A stretch of 64,000 nucleotides of DNA from Streptomyces sp. AC558_RSS880 (GCF_019049255.1 NZ_JAGMUJ010000007.1:374035-438034), one strand, 5' to 3'; shown: positions 8,887 through 18,062, counted from the stretch's first letter. A program made the numbers and translations. The notes: generated from the letters alone by a model not told the origin.

Positions 8887-10326
8887 CTATACGGTCCCGC
8901 TGCCCTTCGGCGCGGCCTGCCGTCCCGGCTGCAGCGCACGCCGCAGGGGGCGGACCACCACGCGCCGCGCACGGCGGTAGACCGAGGGCTTCACGGCGGC
9001 CACGGCGGGCTTGGCCGCCTTGGCCGTGTTCTTCGCCGCGGACTTGGCCTTCGCCAGGTCACGCTTCAGCTTGGTGTTGTCCTCGGTGAGCTCGGCGACC
9101 CGGCCGTACATCCAGCTGAACCGCGCGGTGAGCGAGGCGGGGTCGTTGTCGAGCCAGGGGCGGATGCCCGCGGGGAAGGACAGGGACCGGAGCTTCTCGT
9201 CGAACGCCGCTCCGCCGTCGCCGTGCGTGAAGGTGTTCTGCAGGCCGTTCTTGTCGAGGAACGCGGTGAACCGGTCGAACCGCTCGCGGTGGTTGCCGGT
9301 CAGCGCGCTGAAGTCGGCCTTCTCGTACAGCTCGGCGGGGTCGGTGTCGGGGGCCGTCTGATCGAGCTGCTGGTGCGGTATCTCGAAGTAGCGGCACAGC
9401 TCCAGCGTGCGCGAGTCGAAGGCCAGCACCGTCGCGGGCGTGCCCGCCAGCAGCGCGGCGATGTTGCCGTGGATGCGCGAGCCGAAGGAGTAGTCGAAGT
9501 CCCGCAGGTCGTCGAACCAGGTCTGCGGGTCGATGTACACGCGGACCTTGTCCTCCCGGTACATCGGGTGGTCCGGGTGGGTCGGCATCAGGGTGATCCG
9601 GCCGGCCGGGGAGTTCACGTCCCGCCAGTGCAACTGCTTGGCGTCGGTGAGGTTCTGGCCGATGTAGCGCAGGTTCGGGTAGCGCGCGTGGGTGCGGCTG
9701 AGGATCTTGTGCAGGCCGCCGCTGCGCATCGCCGTGTGGGAGCCGTTGACCGCGATCCGCGACTCGGGGGTCAGCGCCGCCGCCTTCTTCTCCACGGTGA
9801 GCTTGTCGCCGTGCAGGAACATCGACGGGCAGCCGATGACCTCCACGTCCCTGAAGCCCATCTCGTTGAGGTACCGCTCGGTGAACTCGCCGCGCACACC
9901 GATCGACGCGCTGTGGTCCAGCACGGCCGAGCAGAAGGCGCGCACGGTCGGCTCCAAGGCCTTCAGCCGGTCCGCGTCGTACGTGATCCCGCTCTGCGCG
10001 CCGACCCCGAGCACCACGACCGGGATCTTCAGCTTGTTGATCAGCCGGGTCAGGCGCTCCAGCGAGGCCTCGAACGACGGCCGGAAGGCGTTGGCCAGCG
10101 GCACCACGAACACGTCGTACTCGTCGTTGATCCGCCCGGCCGCCGTGACGTCCGTCCGCATGCCGTTCGAGACGACCTCGGTGTCGGGTGCCGTGAGGAT
10201 CTTGTGGGCGGCGTCACTGAAGATCAGGTTGCCCGAGTTGGTGGCGATGACGTCCCTGTGCAGGGCTTCTTCCACGGGTACGACGTCGAACGGGCTCTTG
10301 CCCGACCGGAGCAGGATGCGTCTCAC
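8887..10326 (-). CDS. polysaccharide pyruvyl transferase family protein
   Basis: A 479-residue protein resembling polysaccharide pyruvyl transferases (PF04230), which add ketal-linked pyruvate from phosphoenolpyruvate to sugars or secondary wall polymers. Seen here: an N-terminal Rossmann-like half ending VVVLGVGAQSG, a central VRGEFTERYLNEMG, and the family signature SFGSRIHGNIAALLAGTPA in the C-terminal half. The last 70 residues form a Lys/Arg/Ala-rich tail (AKAKSAAKNTAKAAK), perhaps binding anionic polymer or membrane. GTG 10326 follows GAAGGG by 7 nt. The gene heads a leftward pair with the second polymerase, so pyruvylated teichoic acid or galactan is the likely product. Confidence 0.75.
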   Translation of the reverse strand: MRRILLRSGKSPFDVVPVEEALHRDVIATNSGNLIFSDAAHKILTAPDTEVVSNGMRTDVTAAGRINDEYDVFVVPLANAFRPSFEASLERLTRLINKLKIPVVVLGVGAQSGITYDADRLKALEPTVRAFCSAVLDHSASIGVRGEFTERYLNEMGFRDVEVIGCPSMFLHGDKLTVEKKAAALTPESRIAVNGSHTAMRSGGLHKILSRTHARYPNLRYIGQNLTDAKQLHWRDVNSPAGRITLMPTHPDHPMYREDKVRVYIDPQTWFDDLRDFDYSFGSRIHGNIAALLAGTPATVLAFDSRTLELCRYFEIPHQQLDQTAPDTDPAELYEKADFSALTGNHRERFDRFTAFLDKNGLQNTFTHGDGGAAFDEKLRSLSFPAGIRPWLDNDPASLTARFSWMYGRVAELTEDNTKLKRDLAKAKSAAKNTAKAAKPAVAAVKPSVYRRARRVVVRPLRRALQPGRQAAPKGSGTV

Positions 10327-10550
10327 AGGGCGCCCTTCAAGATTTCAAGATAGTACAGACGTTCACATTATGTTTGAAGTTCCTTTGATTTCTATAGGCA
10401 ACCAATACAACCTTTTCGACGTACGCGGAGCGTGTTCGCGTGATCGCCCCGGGTGGTCGGTCCGGGGAGTGAAACACCGAGCGCCCGCTGATCCGCTTCG
10501 CGTAGATTGCCTGGTGGGCGATCGATCGACGTGAGGGGACGGGCGGCAAG
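10327..10550. promoter_or_regulatory. divergent AT-rich promoter region
   Basis: This gap separates the leftward pyruvyltransferase from rightward proB. Bases 10330-10425 are unusually AT-rich for this genome and hold several TATA-like boxes (TATAG, TACTAT, TAATG on the minus strand), fitting a strong or transferred promoter for the wall genes. Nearer proB, TAGATT (10503-10508) may be its -10 box. No clear operator palindrome was seen. Confidence 0.45.
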
Positions 10551-11678
10551 GTGGCAGGGGTGAGGCAGGCCGTGGGTGAGGCGCGCAGGATCGTCGTCAA
10601 GGTCGGCTCCTCGTCGCTGACCACCGCGGCGGGCGGTCTGGACGCGGATCGCGTGGACGCGCTCGTCGACGTGCTGGCGAAGGTGCGGAGCGGGGGGGAA
10701 CGGGAGATCGTCCTCGTCTCCTCCGGTGCCATCGCCGCCGGACTCGCCCCGCTGGGCCTGCGCCGCCGGCCCAGGGACCTGGCCCGGCAGCAGGCCGCCG
10801 CCAGCGTCGGCCAGGGGCTGCTGGTCGCCCGCTACACCGCCTCCTTCGCACGCTACGGCGTCCGGGTCGGCCAGGTGCTGCTGACCAGCGACGACATGAG
10901 CCGCCGCGCACACCACCGCAACGCCTCCCGCACCCTCGACGAGCTGCTGGCGATGGGCGCGTTCCCGATCGTCAACGAGAACGACACCGTCGCCACCGAC
11001 GAGATCCGCTTCGGTGACAACGACCGGCTCGCCGCCCTCGTCGCCCACCTGATCCGCGCCGACCTGCTGGTCCTGCTGTCCGACGTGGACGGTGTCTACG
11101 ACGGCGACCCCGCCCGCCCCGGCACCTCGCGGATCGCAGAGGTCAGGGGTCCCGCGGACCTCGCCCACGTCGAGATCGGCAGCGCCGGCAAGGCGGGCGT
11201 CGGCACCGGCGGCATGGTCACCAAGGTCGAGGCCGCCTCGATCGCCGCCGCCGCCGGCATCCGGGTGGTGCTGACCAGCGCGGTGCACGCCGCCGACGCC
11301 CTCACCGGCGGCGACACCGGCACCTACTTCCACCCCACAGGGCGCCGCTCCGCCGACCGGCTGCTGTGGCTCCAGCACGCCTCCACCCCGCAGGGCTCGA
11401 TCACCCTGGACGACGGCGCGGTGCGCGCGGTCGTCCAGGGCCGCAAGTCGCTGCTGCCGGCCGGGATCGCGGGCGTCGAGGGCGAGTTCAGCGCGGGCGA
11501 CCCGGTCGAGCTGCGGGACCGCGAGGGGCGGGCGGTGGCCCGGGGGCTGGTCAACTTCGACGCCAAGGAGATCCCCCTCCTGATCGGCCGCTCGACCCAT
11601 GAGCTCGCCCGGGATCTCGGGCCGGAGTACGAACGTGAGGTCGTACACAGGGACGATCTGGTGGTCCTGCATCCGTAA
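10551..11678 (+). CDS. proB: glutamate 5-kinase
   Basis: Catalyses ATP-dependent phosphorylation of glutamate, the first step of proline synthesis, in the cytoplasm. The N-terminal amino-acid-kinase domain shows VVKVGSSS (15-22), SSGAIAAGL, VNENDTVATDEIRFGDND and LLSDVDGVYDGDP; the C-terminal about 90 residues are a PUA domain (ITLDDGAVRAV onward). The length of 375 residues is usual. GTG 10551 is the longest start; GTG 10560 is also possible and has AAGGTGG upstream. proA lies 0.7 kb downstream with one unknown gene between them. Confidence 0.97.
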   Translation: MAGVRQAVGEARRIVVKVGSSSLTTAAGGLDADRVDALVDVLAKVRSGGEREIVLVSSGAIAAGLAPLGLRRRPRDLARQQAAASVGQGLLVARYTASFARYGVRVGQVLLTSDDMSRRAHHRNASRTLDELLAMGAFPIVNENDTVATDEIRFGDNDRLAALVAHLIRADLLVLLSDVDGVYDGDPARPGTSRIAEVRGPADLAHVEIGSAGKAGVGTGGMVTKVEAASIAAAAGIRVVLTSAVHAADALTGGDTGTYFHPTGRRSADRLLWLQHASTPQGSITLDDGAVRAVVQGRKSLLPAGIAGVEGEFSAGDPVELRDREGRAVARGLVNFDAKEIPLLIGRSTHELARDLGPEYEREVVHRDDLVVLHP

Positions 11679-11686
11679 TGGGCGAA

Positions 11687-11712
11687 AACGTCCGCCCTCG
11701 GTGGGGGACGTT
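11687..11712 (+). terminator. short hairpin after proB
   Basis: AACGTCC (11687-11693) pairs with GGACGTT (11706-11712) around a 12-nt loop, 9 bp beyond the proB stop. There is no T-run. It is probably a weak terminator or an mRNA 3' end. Confidence 0.45.
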
Positions 11713-11811
11713 CCGTGAAAGTGCCCCGCGATCCCCGGCGGCCTGCTCAACTTTGTTGCGAGGACACATCCGCCCGACCACCGGGTGGGTCCGCGCGTGA
11801 AGGAGGCCGTC

Positions 11812-12279
11812 GTGAGACGAGTGCGCCCGGGGACGACGTCGTTCCGCGGGGCCGGCTCCCGTGCGGCCGGCGACGAGCGCGCCCTGAGCAGCGTCGCGGC
11901 CGGTGACCGGTTCCAGGGCGGCGGCGAATCCCGGGACCTGCCGCGCCTGTGGCACGTCACCCTCAGCGTCTCCGGCGAACCGGCCCCGGTCGCGGAGGTC
12001 CGGCGGGCGCTGGAGCAGCTCGCCCACGACCACCCGTTCCTGCTGACCAGCCGCTACGCCGACGACCACGCGGAGATCCGCTACTGGGAGGAGGCCCGCG
12101 ACCTGCACGACGCGGCCGCCGTGGCGCTGCGCCTGTGGGGCGAACACCGCCAGACCGCCGGCCTGCCGCCCTGGGAGATCGTCGGCCTGGAGGTCATCGA
12201 CCGGGCCACCTACCACCAGCGCGTCGCGGCGGGGTACGGGCCGGTCCTGGCGACCCCGGTGGGCGTGCACCCGTTTTAG
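11812..12279 (+). CDS. conserved unknown protein between proB and proA
   Basis: A protein of 155 residues whose function I do not recognise. The first 45 residues are low-complexity and basic. From about residue 48 ([25 protein letters not shown]) it looks like a compact alpha/beta domain with [24 protein letters not shown] and ending in IDRATYHQR. The pattern of two beta strands around an amphipathic helix recalls a small ferredoxin-like (ACT-like) fold, but no signature is certain. GTG 11812 is supported by a perfect AAGGAGG (11800-11806); the longer in-frame start at 11785 is not. Its place between proB and proA suggests a role in, or co-regulation with, proline synthesis. Confidence 0.75.
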   Translation: MRRVRPGTTSFRGAGSRAAGDERALSSVAAGDRFQGGGESRDLPRLWHVTLSVSGEPAPVAEVRRALEQLAHDHPFLLTSRYADDHAEIRYWEEARDLHDAAAVALRLWGEHRQTAGLPPWEIVGLEVIDRATYHQRVAAGYGPVLATPVGVHPF

Positions 12280-12350
12280 ACGCAAACGTCCCTGTCTCGG
12301 GGTGTGGGACGACCGCCTGCCGGCCGGGCCGCCCGCACTACCCTTTCCCC

Positions 12351-13637
12351 ATGACCACGCTCTCGCCGTACGACTCGATGTCCCCGGTCAACCAGGCCGC
12401 CTACCGGGCCAAGGGCGCCGCCGCCACCCTCGCGCCGCTGCCGCGCGCCGCCAAGGACGACGCGCTGCTCGCCATCGCGGACGCGCTGGAGGTCCGTACG
12501 AGCGAGATCGTCGAGGCCAACGCCCAGGACGTGGCGAAGGCCCGCGAGGCCGGTATCAGCGAGGGCATGATCGACCGGCTCACCCTCACCCCGGAGCGGG
12601 TGCGCGCCATCGCCGCCGACGTGCGGGACGTGGCCGCGCTGCCCGACCCGGTCGGCGAGGTGGTCCGCGGCTCCACGCTGCCCAACGGCATCGACCTGCG
12701 CCAGGTCCGGGTGCCGCTCGGCGTCGTCGGGATCATCTACGAGGGCCGCCCGAACGTGACGGTCGACGCCGCCGCCCTCTGCCTGAAGTCCGGCAACGCG
12801 GTCCTGCTGCGCGGCTCCTCCTCCGCGTACCGGTCGAACACCGCGCTGGTGCGGGTGCTGCGCGACGCCGTGCACGGCGCGGGCCTGCCCGCCGACGCCG
12901 TGCAGTTGGTGCCCGGCGAGAGCCGCGACAGCGTGCGCGAGCTGATGCGCGCCCGCGGCCTGGTCGACGTGCTCATCCCGCGCGGCGGCGCCTCCCTGAT
13001 CAACACGGTCGTCCAGGAGTCGGTCGTCCCGGTCATCGAGACCGGCACCGGCAACTGCCACGTCTACGTCGACGCGCAGGCCGACCTCGACATGGCCGTC
13101 GAGATCCTGGTCAACTCCAAGGCCCAGCGGGTCGGCGTGTGCAACGCCGCCGAGACCCTCCTGGTCCACCAGGACATCGCCGCCGAGTTCCTGCCCCGTG
13201 CCCTGGACGCCCTCGCCGACGCCGGGGTGACCGTGCACGCCGACGAACGCGTGATGGCGTACGCCAAGGACTCCCGCGCCACCGTCGTGGAGGCCACCAC
13301 GGAGGACTGGGAGACCGAGTACCTCTCCCACGACATCGCCGCCGCCGTCGTCGACTCCCTCGACCGGGCCGTCGAGCACATCCGGCTGTGGACCTCCGGC
13401 CACACCGAGGCGATCGTCACCACCTCGCAGCAGGCCGCCCGCCGCTTCACCCAGCTGGTGGACTCCACCACGGTCGCGGTGAACGCCTCCACCCGGTTCA
13501 CCGACGGCGGCCAGTTCGGCTTCGGCGCGGAGATCGGCATCTCGACGCAGAAGCTGCACGCCCGGGGACCGATGGGCCTGCCCGAGCTGACCAGCACGAA
13601 GTACATCGTCACCGGCGACGGTCACGTACGGCGCTGA
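12351..13637 (+). CDS. proA: glutamate-5-semialdehyde dehydrogenase
   Basis: Reduces glutamyl 5-phosphate to the semialdehyde with NADPH, the second step of proline synthesis. It is 428 residues of the aldehyde-dehydrogenase fold. [18 protein letters not shown] marks the cofactor side, [10 protein letters not shown] is a family motif, and the catalytic cysteine is in [14 protein letters not shown] (Cys264). ATG 12351 is preceded by TACCCT (12339-12344) with a 6-nt gap, so it probably has its own leaderless promoter besides any read-through from proB. Confidence 0.97.
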   Translation: MTTLSPYDSMSPVNQAAYRAKGAAATLAPLPRAAKDDALLAIADALEVRTSEIVEANAQDVAKAREAGISEGMIDRLTLTPERVRAIAADVRDVAALPDPVGEVVRGSTLPNGIDLRQVRVPLGVVGIIYEGRPNVTVDAAALCLKSGNAVLLRGSSSAYRSNTALVRVLRDAVHGAGLPADAVQLVPGESRDSVRELMRARGLVDVLIPRGGASLINTVVQESVVPVIETGTGNCHVYVDAQADLDMAVEILVNSKAQRVGVCNAAETLLVHQDIAAEFLPRALDALADAGVTVHADERVMAYAKDSRATVVEATTEDWETEYLSHDIAAAVVDSLDRAVEHIRLWTSGHTEAIVTTSQQAARRFTQLVDSTTVAVNASTRFTDGGQFGFGAEIGISTQKLHARGPMGLPELTSTKYIVTGDGHVRR

Positions 13638-13736
13638 GCCGCTCACGGGAGGGGAGCGGCGGTACGGCCGTCTCGGCAGACGGATGAATTTCCATACGGT
13701 CTGCCCAAATTGACCCCCCAGGTCTACTCTGGATCC

Positions 13737-14300
13737 GTGCCGGAGGACGTGGGGGGCACGCCGTTCCCTGACGGCTGGGAGCCCGACGACGACCACGACC
13801 GCGGGGTGTCGGACGAAGAGTTCGCCTCCGTGGTCTTCGACGAGGCCTTCGTACGGGCGGCCGAGGTGCACGAGCCGACCGCCGTCGAACGCCTCCTGGC
13901 CGCCGCGCAGGCCAGAGCCGAGGCCTCCGAGGCCGAGGCCCACCGGGCCCGTACGCGCGGCGAGCGGTACGACGAGGGGTACGGCGGTTACCGGGGCGAC
14001 TCCGGCTACGACGACCCGGACGACGAGGACGTCCCGGAGGACGACTACGGCTCCCCGGGCCCGTACGGCAGACAGGTGCGCTGGCACCGTCCCGTCGCCT
14101 GGATGCTCGCCCTGGTGATGGGCATCGGCATGGTCGCGCTCGCCTTCTCGGCCGTCTACCGGGGCGCCTCCTCCAGCCGCCAGGACCCGGCCCCGCCGCC
14201 CGCCACCGCCGGCGTGGAGCAGGGGGGCGTGGCGGCGCCCTCCGCGTCGGCCGACTACTCCCGGCCGACCGTCCCGGTGATCCCGCGCGGCGGCCCCTGA
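13737..14300 (+). CDS. single-pass membrane protein, paralogue of the next gene
   Basis: 187 residues with no enzyme signature. Residues about 30-45 read FASVVFDEAFVRAA, shared almost exactly with the next gene. An Ala/Glu helix and an acidic Tyr/Gly/Asp segment (YGGYRGDSGYDDPDDED) follow, then one membrane helix (WMLALVMGIGMVALAFSAVY) and a Pro/Ala-rich outer tail. No signal peptide is visible; the N-terminus is expected in the cytoplasm. GTG 13737 lies 6 nt after TACTCT, a leaderless arrangement. From memory, the equivalent position in S. coelicolor (about SCO2583-2584) belongs to proteins studied with spore-wall and teichoic-acid assembly; I cannot verify this here. Confidence 0.8.
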   Translation: MPEDVGGTPFPDGWEPDDDHDRGVSDEEFASVVFDEAFVRAAEVHEPTAVERLLAAAQARAEASEAEAHRARTRGERYDEGYGGYRGDSGYDDPDDEDVPEDDYGSPGPYGRQVRWHRPVAWMLALVMGIGMVALAFSAVYRGASSSRQDPAPPPATAGVEQGGVAAPSASADYSRPTVPVIPRGGP

Positions 14301-14387
14301 GACCGGCCGCAGGCTTGGTGAGAACCTGTCAAAACTTGTGCGTCGGTCGGGCGTTTACCGGGACCTCCCCGGACCTACCCTGAAGAT

Positions 14388-15461
14388 ATGGGAGGGCCTT
14401 CGGACCCACCCGAGGGGACACCCGAGGGAGCCCCCGGAGGTGGCGAGGACGAGTACAGGTCCGTCGTCTTCGACGAGTCCTTCGTCCGCGCTGCCCGGCT
14501 CCAGGAGTACTCCGCCGAGCAGCGCATCACCGACCACGCGCCCGCCGTGCGCCGCCGCCCGCCGCGGAGCCGCGGCGGTCTGTCCCGGCAGGCGCTGATC
14601 CTGATCCTGCTGATCGCCGTGGCCTTCGGCACCGCCGTCTACATGGGCCTGCGCCACCCCTACCGGAACCCCGCCGCCGACGACCCCGCCGAGCCGCTGC
14701 GGATGACCGTCGTCCCGCTCGCCCCGCGGGGCGAGGTCCCCGGCACCGCCGACGTCGAACAGCTGTACGCGCACAGTCCGGCGGCGCAGTTCCGGCCCGG
14801 CGCCGAGGGGGTGCCGCTCCCGGCGTCCCGGCGCACCGCGCACTTCTCCGACGGCCAGGTGGTGAGCGCGCTGTTCACCGCGAAGGACTACATCGTGCGG
14901 TCCGCCCTCGACCCGGGCGTGCTCACCGGCGGCCAGACCCGCCCCGTGCGGGCGCTGCTCGACTCCGGCCAGCTGGACCAGTTCGACCGGAGCTTCGACC
15001 GGCCCACCGCCGACGGACGGCACGCGCCCACCGGATGGCTGGTGCGCTTCGACCCCGCCCGCGTGCGGCTGGCCGACCACGAGATCCGCGTCCAGGGCAC
15101 CATGCGGGCCGCCGAGACCGACTCCTCCACCCTCGAGGTCACCACGGACCACACGTTCGTCTACGCGCTGCGTCCGGCCGGCGCGGACCGGGACGCCGAG
15201 GCGTCGCTGTTCACCGTCCGGCGCGAACTGCACTTCCGCTTCGACCGCGACGACCTGCGCCTGCACCAGGCGGAACTCGTCGCCACCCGCGTCCAGGCCG
15301 GCCCGCTGTCCTGCGCCGAGGACTCCGCCGCCCGGCTGCGCCCGCTGCTGGCGGGACAGACGGCGAAGCAGACCGCCCCCGCCGGCACCGACCCGTACGC
15401 CACGGGCAGCACCCCGGCCCTGTGCGGCACCCTGGCGCCGGGCGCACAGCCGAAGCTGTGA
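14388..15461 (+). CDS. membrane-anchored extracytoplasmic protein, paralogue of the previous gene
   Basis: 357 residues. Residues about 23-36 (YRSVVFDESFVRAA) match the motif of the preceding protein. One membrane helix (QALILILLIAVAFGTAVYMGL, about 65-85) is followed by a roughly 270-residue outer domain containing HFSDGQVVSALFTAKDYIVRSALDP and TDHTFVYALRP, which resembles no enzyme I can name. Two cysteines in that domain (LSCAED, ALCGTL) may form a disulfide. ATG 14388 lies 6 nt after TACCCT (14376-14381), again leaderless. The pair probably act together in the envelope; partners unknown. Confidence 0.8.
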   Translation: MGGPSDPPEGTPEGAPGGGEDEYRSVVFDESFVRAARLQEYSAEQRITDHAPAVRRRPPRSRGGLSRQALILILLIAVAFGTAVYMGLRHPYRNPAADDPAEPLRMTVVPLAPRGEVPGTADVEQLYAHSPAAQFRPGAEGVPLPASRRTAHFSDGQVVSALFTAKDYIVRSALDPGVLTGGQTRPVRALLDSGQLDQFDRSFDRPTADGRHAPTGWLVRFDPARVRLADHEIRVQGTMRAAETDSSTLEVTTDHTFVYALRPAGADRDAEASLFTVRRELHFRFDRDDLRLHQAELVATRVQAGPLSCAEDSAARLRPLLAGQTAKQTAPAGTDPYATGSTPALCGTLAPGAQPKL

Positions 15462-15589
15462 GCGCCGGGCGGCGAAGCGCGGGATCGGCGGGTGGTGTGG
15501 TGGCCACCTGCCTGAGCCCTGTGCGGCTGCTTCGGGCCTGAGGATTTTTCGCCCCCGCCGCCCCTTCCCGTCCCGAACCTGGGGCTCCA

Positions 15590-15665
15590 CCCCGGACCCC
15601 GCTCCTCAAACGCCGGAGAGGTTAAGTTTCAGCCTCTCCGGCGTTTGAGGAGCGGGGGTCCGGGG
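15590..15665. terminator. large bidirectional terminator, repeat copy A
   Basis: A 32-bp stem with one bulge (15590-15621 with 15633-15665) centred on CTCCTCAAACGCCGGAG, between convergent genes. The preceding run TTCGCCCCCGCCGCCC and the stem core recur near 48142-48229, also between convergent genes, so this belongs to a dispersed terminator-like repeat family. Confidence 0.85.
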
Positions 15666-15710
15666 GCAGCGCCCCGGGATGGGACGGGTAAGGGCGGCGG
15701 GGGCGACCTC

Positions 15711-16829
15711 CTACGCCCCGCCGCGCGGCGGTTCGTCGTCCCCCGTGCCCGGCGGCGTACCCGGCTCCTCCGGTCCCGGCTTCGGGGGCGACGACGCGAA
15801 GCCGCCGAAGCCGCGGCGGACCCGGCCGCCCAGATCCCCGGCGCCGCCCGCGATGTCGCTGACCAGCTTCATCAGCGGGTCCTTGGAGCTGCGCACCTCG
15901 TCCGCGTAGCTGCTCGCCGACTCCCGCCAGGAGTCCCGCACCGAGGCGTCCTTGTCCTCGTCGCGGCGCGGGTAGTGACCGTCCATGATCCGCTGGTAGT
16001 CGCGGGAGGCCGCCCACTTCTTCAGCTCGGCCGCCCGCACGGTGGTGAACGGGTGCGAGCGGGGCAGCACGTTGAGGATCTTCAGCACGGAGTCGCGCAG
16101 ATCGCCCCCGGCCTCGTACTCCTCGGCCTGCTCCAGGAACGCGTCCACGTTCATCTCGTGCAGGTGGTTGCCGCCCGCGATCTTCATCAGGCCGCGCATC
16201 GAGGCCTGCGGATCCTGGCCGACCAGCAGCCCCGCGCGGTCCGCGGACAGCTCCGACTTGCGGAACCACTCGCGCAGCGCCGTCACGATCGCCATGATCG
16301 CGACGTTGCCGAGCGGGATCCACGCGACCCGGACCGCGAGCGACGTCAGGAAGAGCAGGACCGTCCGGTACACCGAGTGCCCGGACAGCGCGTGTCCGAC
16401 CTCGTGCCCGACGACCGCCCGCATCTCCTCCTCGTCGAGCAGCTCCACCAGACCCGTGGTCACCACGATGATCGGCTCGTCCAGGCCGATGCACATCGCG
16501 TTCGGATTCGGGTCCTGGTTGACGTACATCGGCGGGACCTTCTCCAGGTCCAGGATGTAGCAGGCGTCCCGCAGCATGTCGTTGAGGTGCGCGAACTGCC
16601 GGTCCGACACCCGCACCGAGTCGGACAGGAACAGCAGCCGCAGACTGCGCTCGGGCAGCAGGCCGCTCAGCGCCTTGAAGACCGTGTCGAAGCCGCTCAG
16701 CTTCCGCAGCGCCACCAGCGCGGAGCGGTCGGCCGGATGCTCGTACGCCCGCGAGGAGATCCCGGGGAAACGCCTGCGCTGCCTGCTCGGCACGCTCTCG
16801 TGCCCGTTGTGCTGGTGGCCGTCGGACAT
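15711..16829 (-). CDS. M48 family zinc metalloprotease
   Basis: A 372-residue membrane protease of the HtpX/Ste24 family. HEVGH (142-146) supplies two zinc ligands and the catalytic glutamate, and SELSADRAG further on supplies the third ligand. A hydrophobic hairpin (TVLLFLTSLAVRVAWIPLGNVAIMAIV) lies between them. The usual four N-terminal transmembrane helices of HtpX are missing, which fits the actinobacterial soluble-type branch. The C-terminus is a Gly/Pro-rich disordered tail. Such proteases degrade damaged membrane proteins; the substrate here is unknown. It is transcribed against its neighbours and ends at the copy A terminator. Confidence 0.9.
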   Translation of the reverse strand: MSDGHQHNGHESVPSRQRRRFPGISSRAYEHPADRSALVALRKLSGFDTVFKALSGLLPERSLRLLFLSDSVRVSDRQFAHLNDMLRDACYILDLEKVPPMYVNQDPNPNAMCIGLDEPIIVVTTGLVELLDEEEMRAVVGHEVGHALSGHSVYRTVLLFLTSLAVRVAWIPLGNVAIMAIVTALREWFRKSELSADRAGLLVGQDPQASMRGLMKIAGGNHLHEMNVDAFLEQAEEYEAGGDLRDSVLKILNVLPRSHPFTTVRAAELKKWAASRDYQRIMDGHYPRRDEDKDASVRDSWRESASSYADEVRSSKDPLMKLVSDIAGGAGDLGGRVRRGFGGFASSPPKPGPEEPGTPPGTGDDEPPRGGA

Positions 16830-17181
16830 GTGTCCCCCATGTGCGTCTGAGTGGTCCTTCGCGGCCCTTCGCTCCCCCCGGGGCGAAGCCCGGCCCGGCC
16901 GGAGTCACCGCTGCCGGGCGGTGACGGACGGCGGGACGGCCGAGGAGGTGCGGGGATTCCGCTCCGGGTGCTTCCGATCGTGATGGTGGTGGTGGGCTGT
17001 GCGCTCACCGCGTGGTTCCTGTCACGCGGCTACAGCCGGAAGGACGACTGGGCGGCGGGGAAGGTTCCTTCCACCCGCCACCGCGCCCGCAACGGCGGAG
17101 TCGGCGTGATCGGCGCGAAGGCGCCCGCATACGATGAGCCGACGTCTTTACACCGCCCACACGCGATAGGTCCTGCCGAAG
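16830..17181. other. intergenic region with promoter elements
   Basis: This gap of about 350 bp separates the M48 gene from a small membrane peptide. An open frame reading rightwards contains a hydrophobic run (VLPIVMVVVGCALTAWFLS, near 16970-17030). It lacks a start with a ribosome-binding site and runs in the wrong frame through the next gene, so I do not call it. TACGAT near 17128 could be a -10 box for the small peptide. Confidence 0.35.
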
Positions 17182-17346
17182 ATGAGCATCCACAGCACCG
17201 CTGCCCAGTTCGCCACCCTTGCCGCCGAGGGCGGAGAGCACGGCGGCAACCACGAGAGCCTCAACCCCTACCTCACCGGCGGCGGCGCCCTGTTCGTCCT
17301 GCTGCTCCTGCTGTGGGTCACCACCCGCTTCAACCGCGACCGCTGA
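17182..17346 (+). CDS. small membrane peptide (54 residues)
   Basis: ATG 17182 to TGA 17344-17346. The peptide starts [18 protein letters not shown], continues through a His/Asn-rich stretch, and ends with one membrane helix ([20 protein letters not shown]) closed by a positive cytoplasmic tail. The GC-rich third positions support it as a real gene. It lies 61 bp before nadD and reads the same way. No family recognised; possibly a small accessory subunit of an envelope complex encoded nearby. Confidence 0.75.
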   Translation: MSIHSTAAQFATLAAEGGEHGGNHESLNPYLTGGGALFVLLLLLWVTTRFNRDR

Positions 17347-17407
17347 GTCTCCCGCCGGCCGCCCTGGCGGACGGGGTTCTCAGGCCGGGCCGGTAGGGTC
17401 TGCACGC

Positions 17408-18046
17408 ATGGGAGAGCAGGACATGCCTACCGGCCCCGGCAACGGCCCGGCGCGGCAGGGCAGGCGCCGTCTCGGCGTGATGGGCGGCACCTTCGACCCG
17501 ATCCACCACGGGCACCTGGTGGCGGCCAGCGAGGTCGCCGCGCAGTTCGGACTCGACGAGGTGGTGTTCGTCCCCACCGGTCAGCCGTGGCAGAAGAGCC
17601 ACCGCGCGGTCTCCGCCGCCGAGGACCGCTATCTGATGACGGTCATCGCGACCGCCGAGAACCCGCAGTTCTCGGTGAGCCGCATCGACATCGACCGCGG
17701 CGGCCCCACCTACACCGTGGACACCCTGCGCGACCTGCGCGCGCTCAACCCGGACACGGACCTGTTCTTCATCACCGGCGCCGACGCCCTCGCCCAGATC
17801 CTCACCTGGCGCGACAGCGAGGAACTGTTCTCGCTGGCGCACTTCATCGGCGTGACCCGGCCCGGCCACCACCTGACCGACGCGGGCCTGCCCGAGGGCG
17901 GTGTCTCGCTGGTCGAGGTTCCCGCCCTCGCCATCTCCTCGACGGACTGCCGTGCGAGAGTCGCCAAGGGGGAACCCGTCTGGTATCTGGTGCCGGACGG
18001 AGTCGTGCGCTACATCGACAAGCGCGAGCTGTACCGCGGCGAGTGA
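17408..18046 (+). CDS. nadD: nicotinate-nucleotide adenylyltransferase
   Basis: Joins nicotinate mononucleotide to ATP to give deamido-NAD in NAD synthesis. [11 protein letters not shown] (26-36) is the nucleotidyltransferase HxGH site and ISSTDCR near the C-terminus is the second ATP site (ISSTxxR). It is 212 residues, slightly longer than usual because of a Gly/Pro-rich N-terminal extension. ATG 17408 sits 8 nt after TAGGGT (17394-17399), suggesting a leaderless start; ATG 17423 is the alternative. It is followed closely by the LCP gene and rsfS, a common actinobacterial order. Confidence 0.96.
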   Translation: MGEQDMPTGPGNGPARQGRRRLGVMGGTFDPIHHGHLVAASEVAAQFGLDEVVFVPTGQPWQKSHRAVSAAEDRYLMTVIATAENPQFSVSRIDIDRGGPTYTVDTLRDLRALNPDTDLFFITGADALAQILTWRDSEELFSLAHFIGVTRPGHHLTDAGLPEGGVSLVEVPALAISSTDCRARVAKGEPVWYLVPDGVVRYIDKRELYRGE

Positions 18047-18062
18047 GCCGAGAGGGGCACCG

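Noticed and set aside
16851-17396. An ORF with a membrane-like stretch before the small peptide gene
   Set aside because: No plausible start, and it runs out of frame through the 54-residue peptide gene, whose composition is far better.
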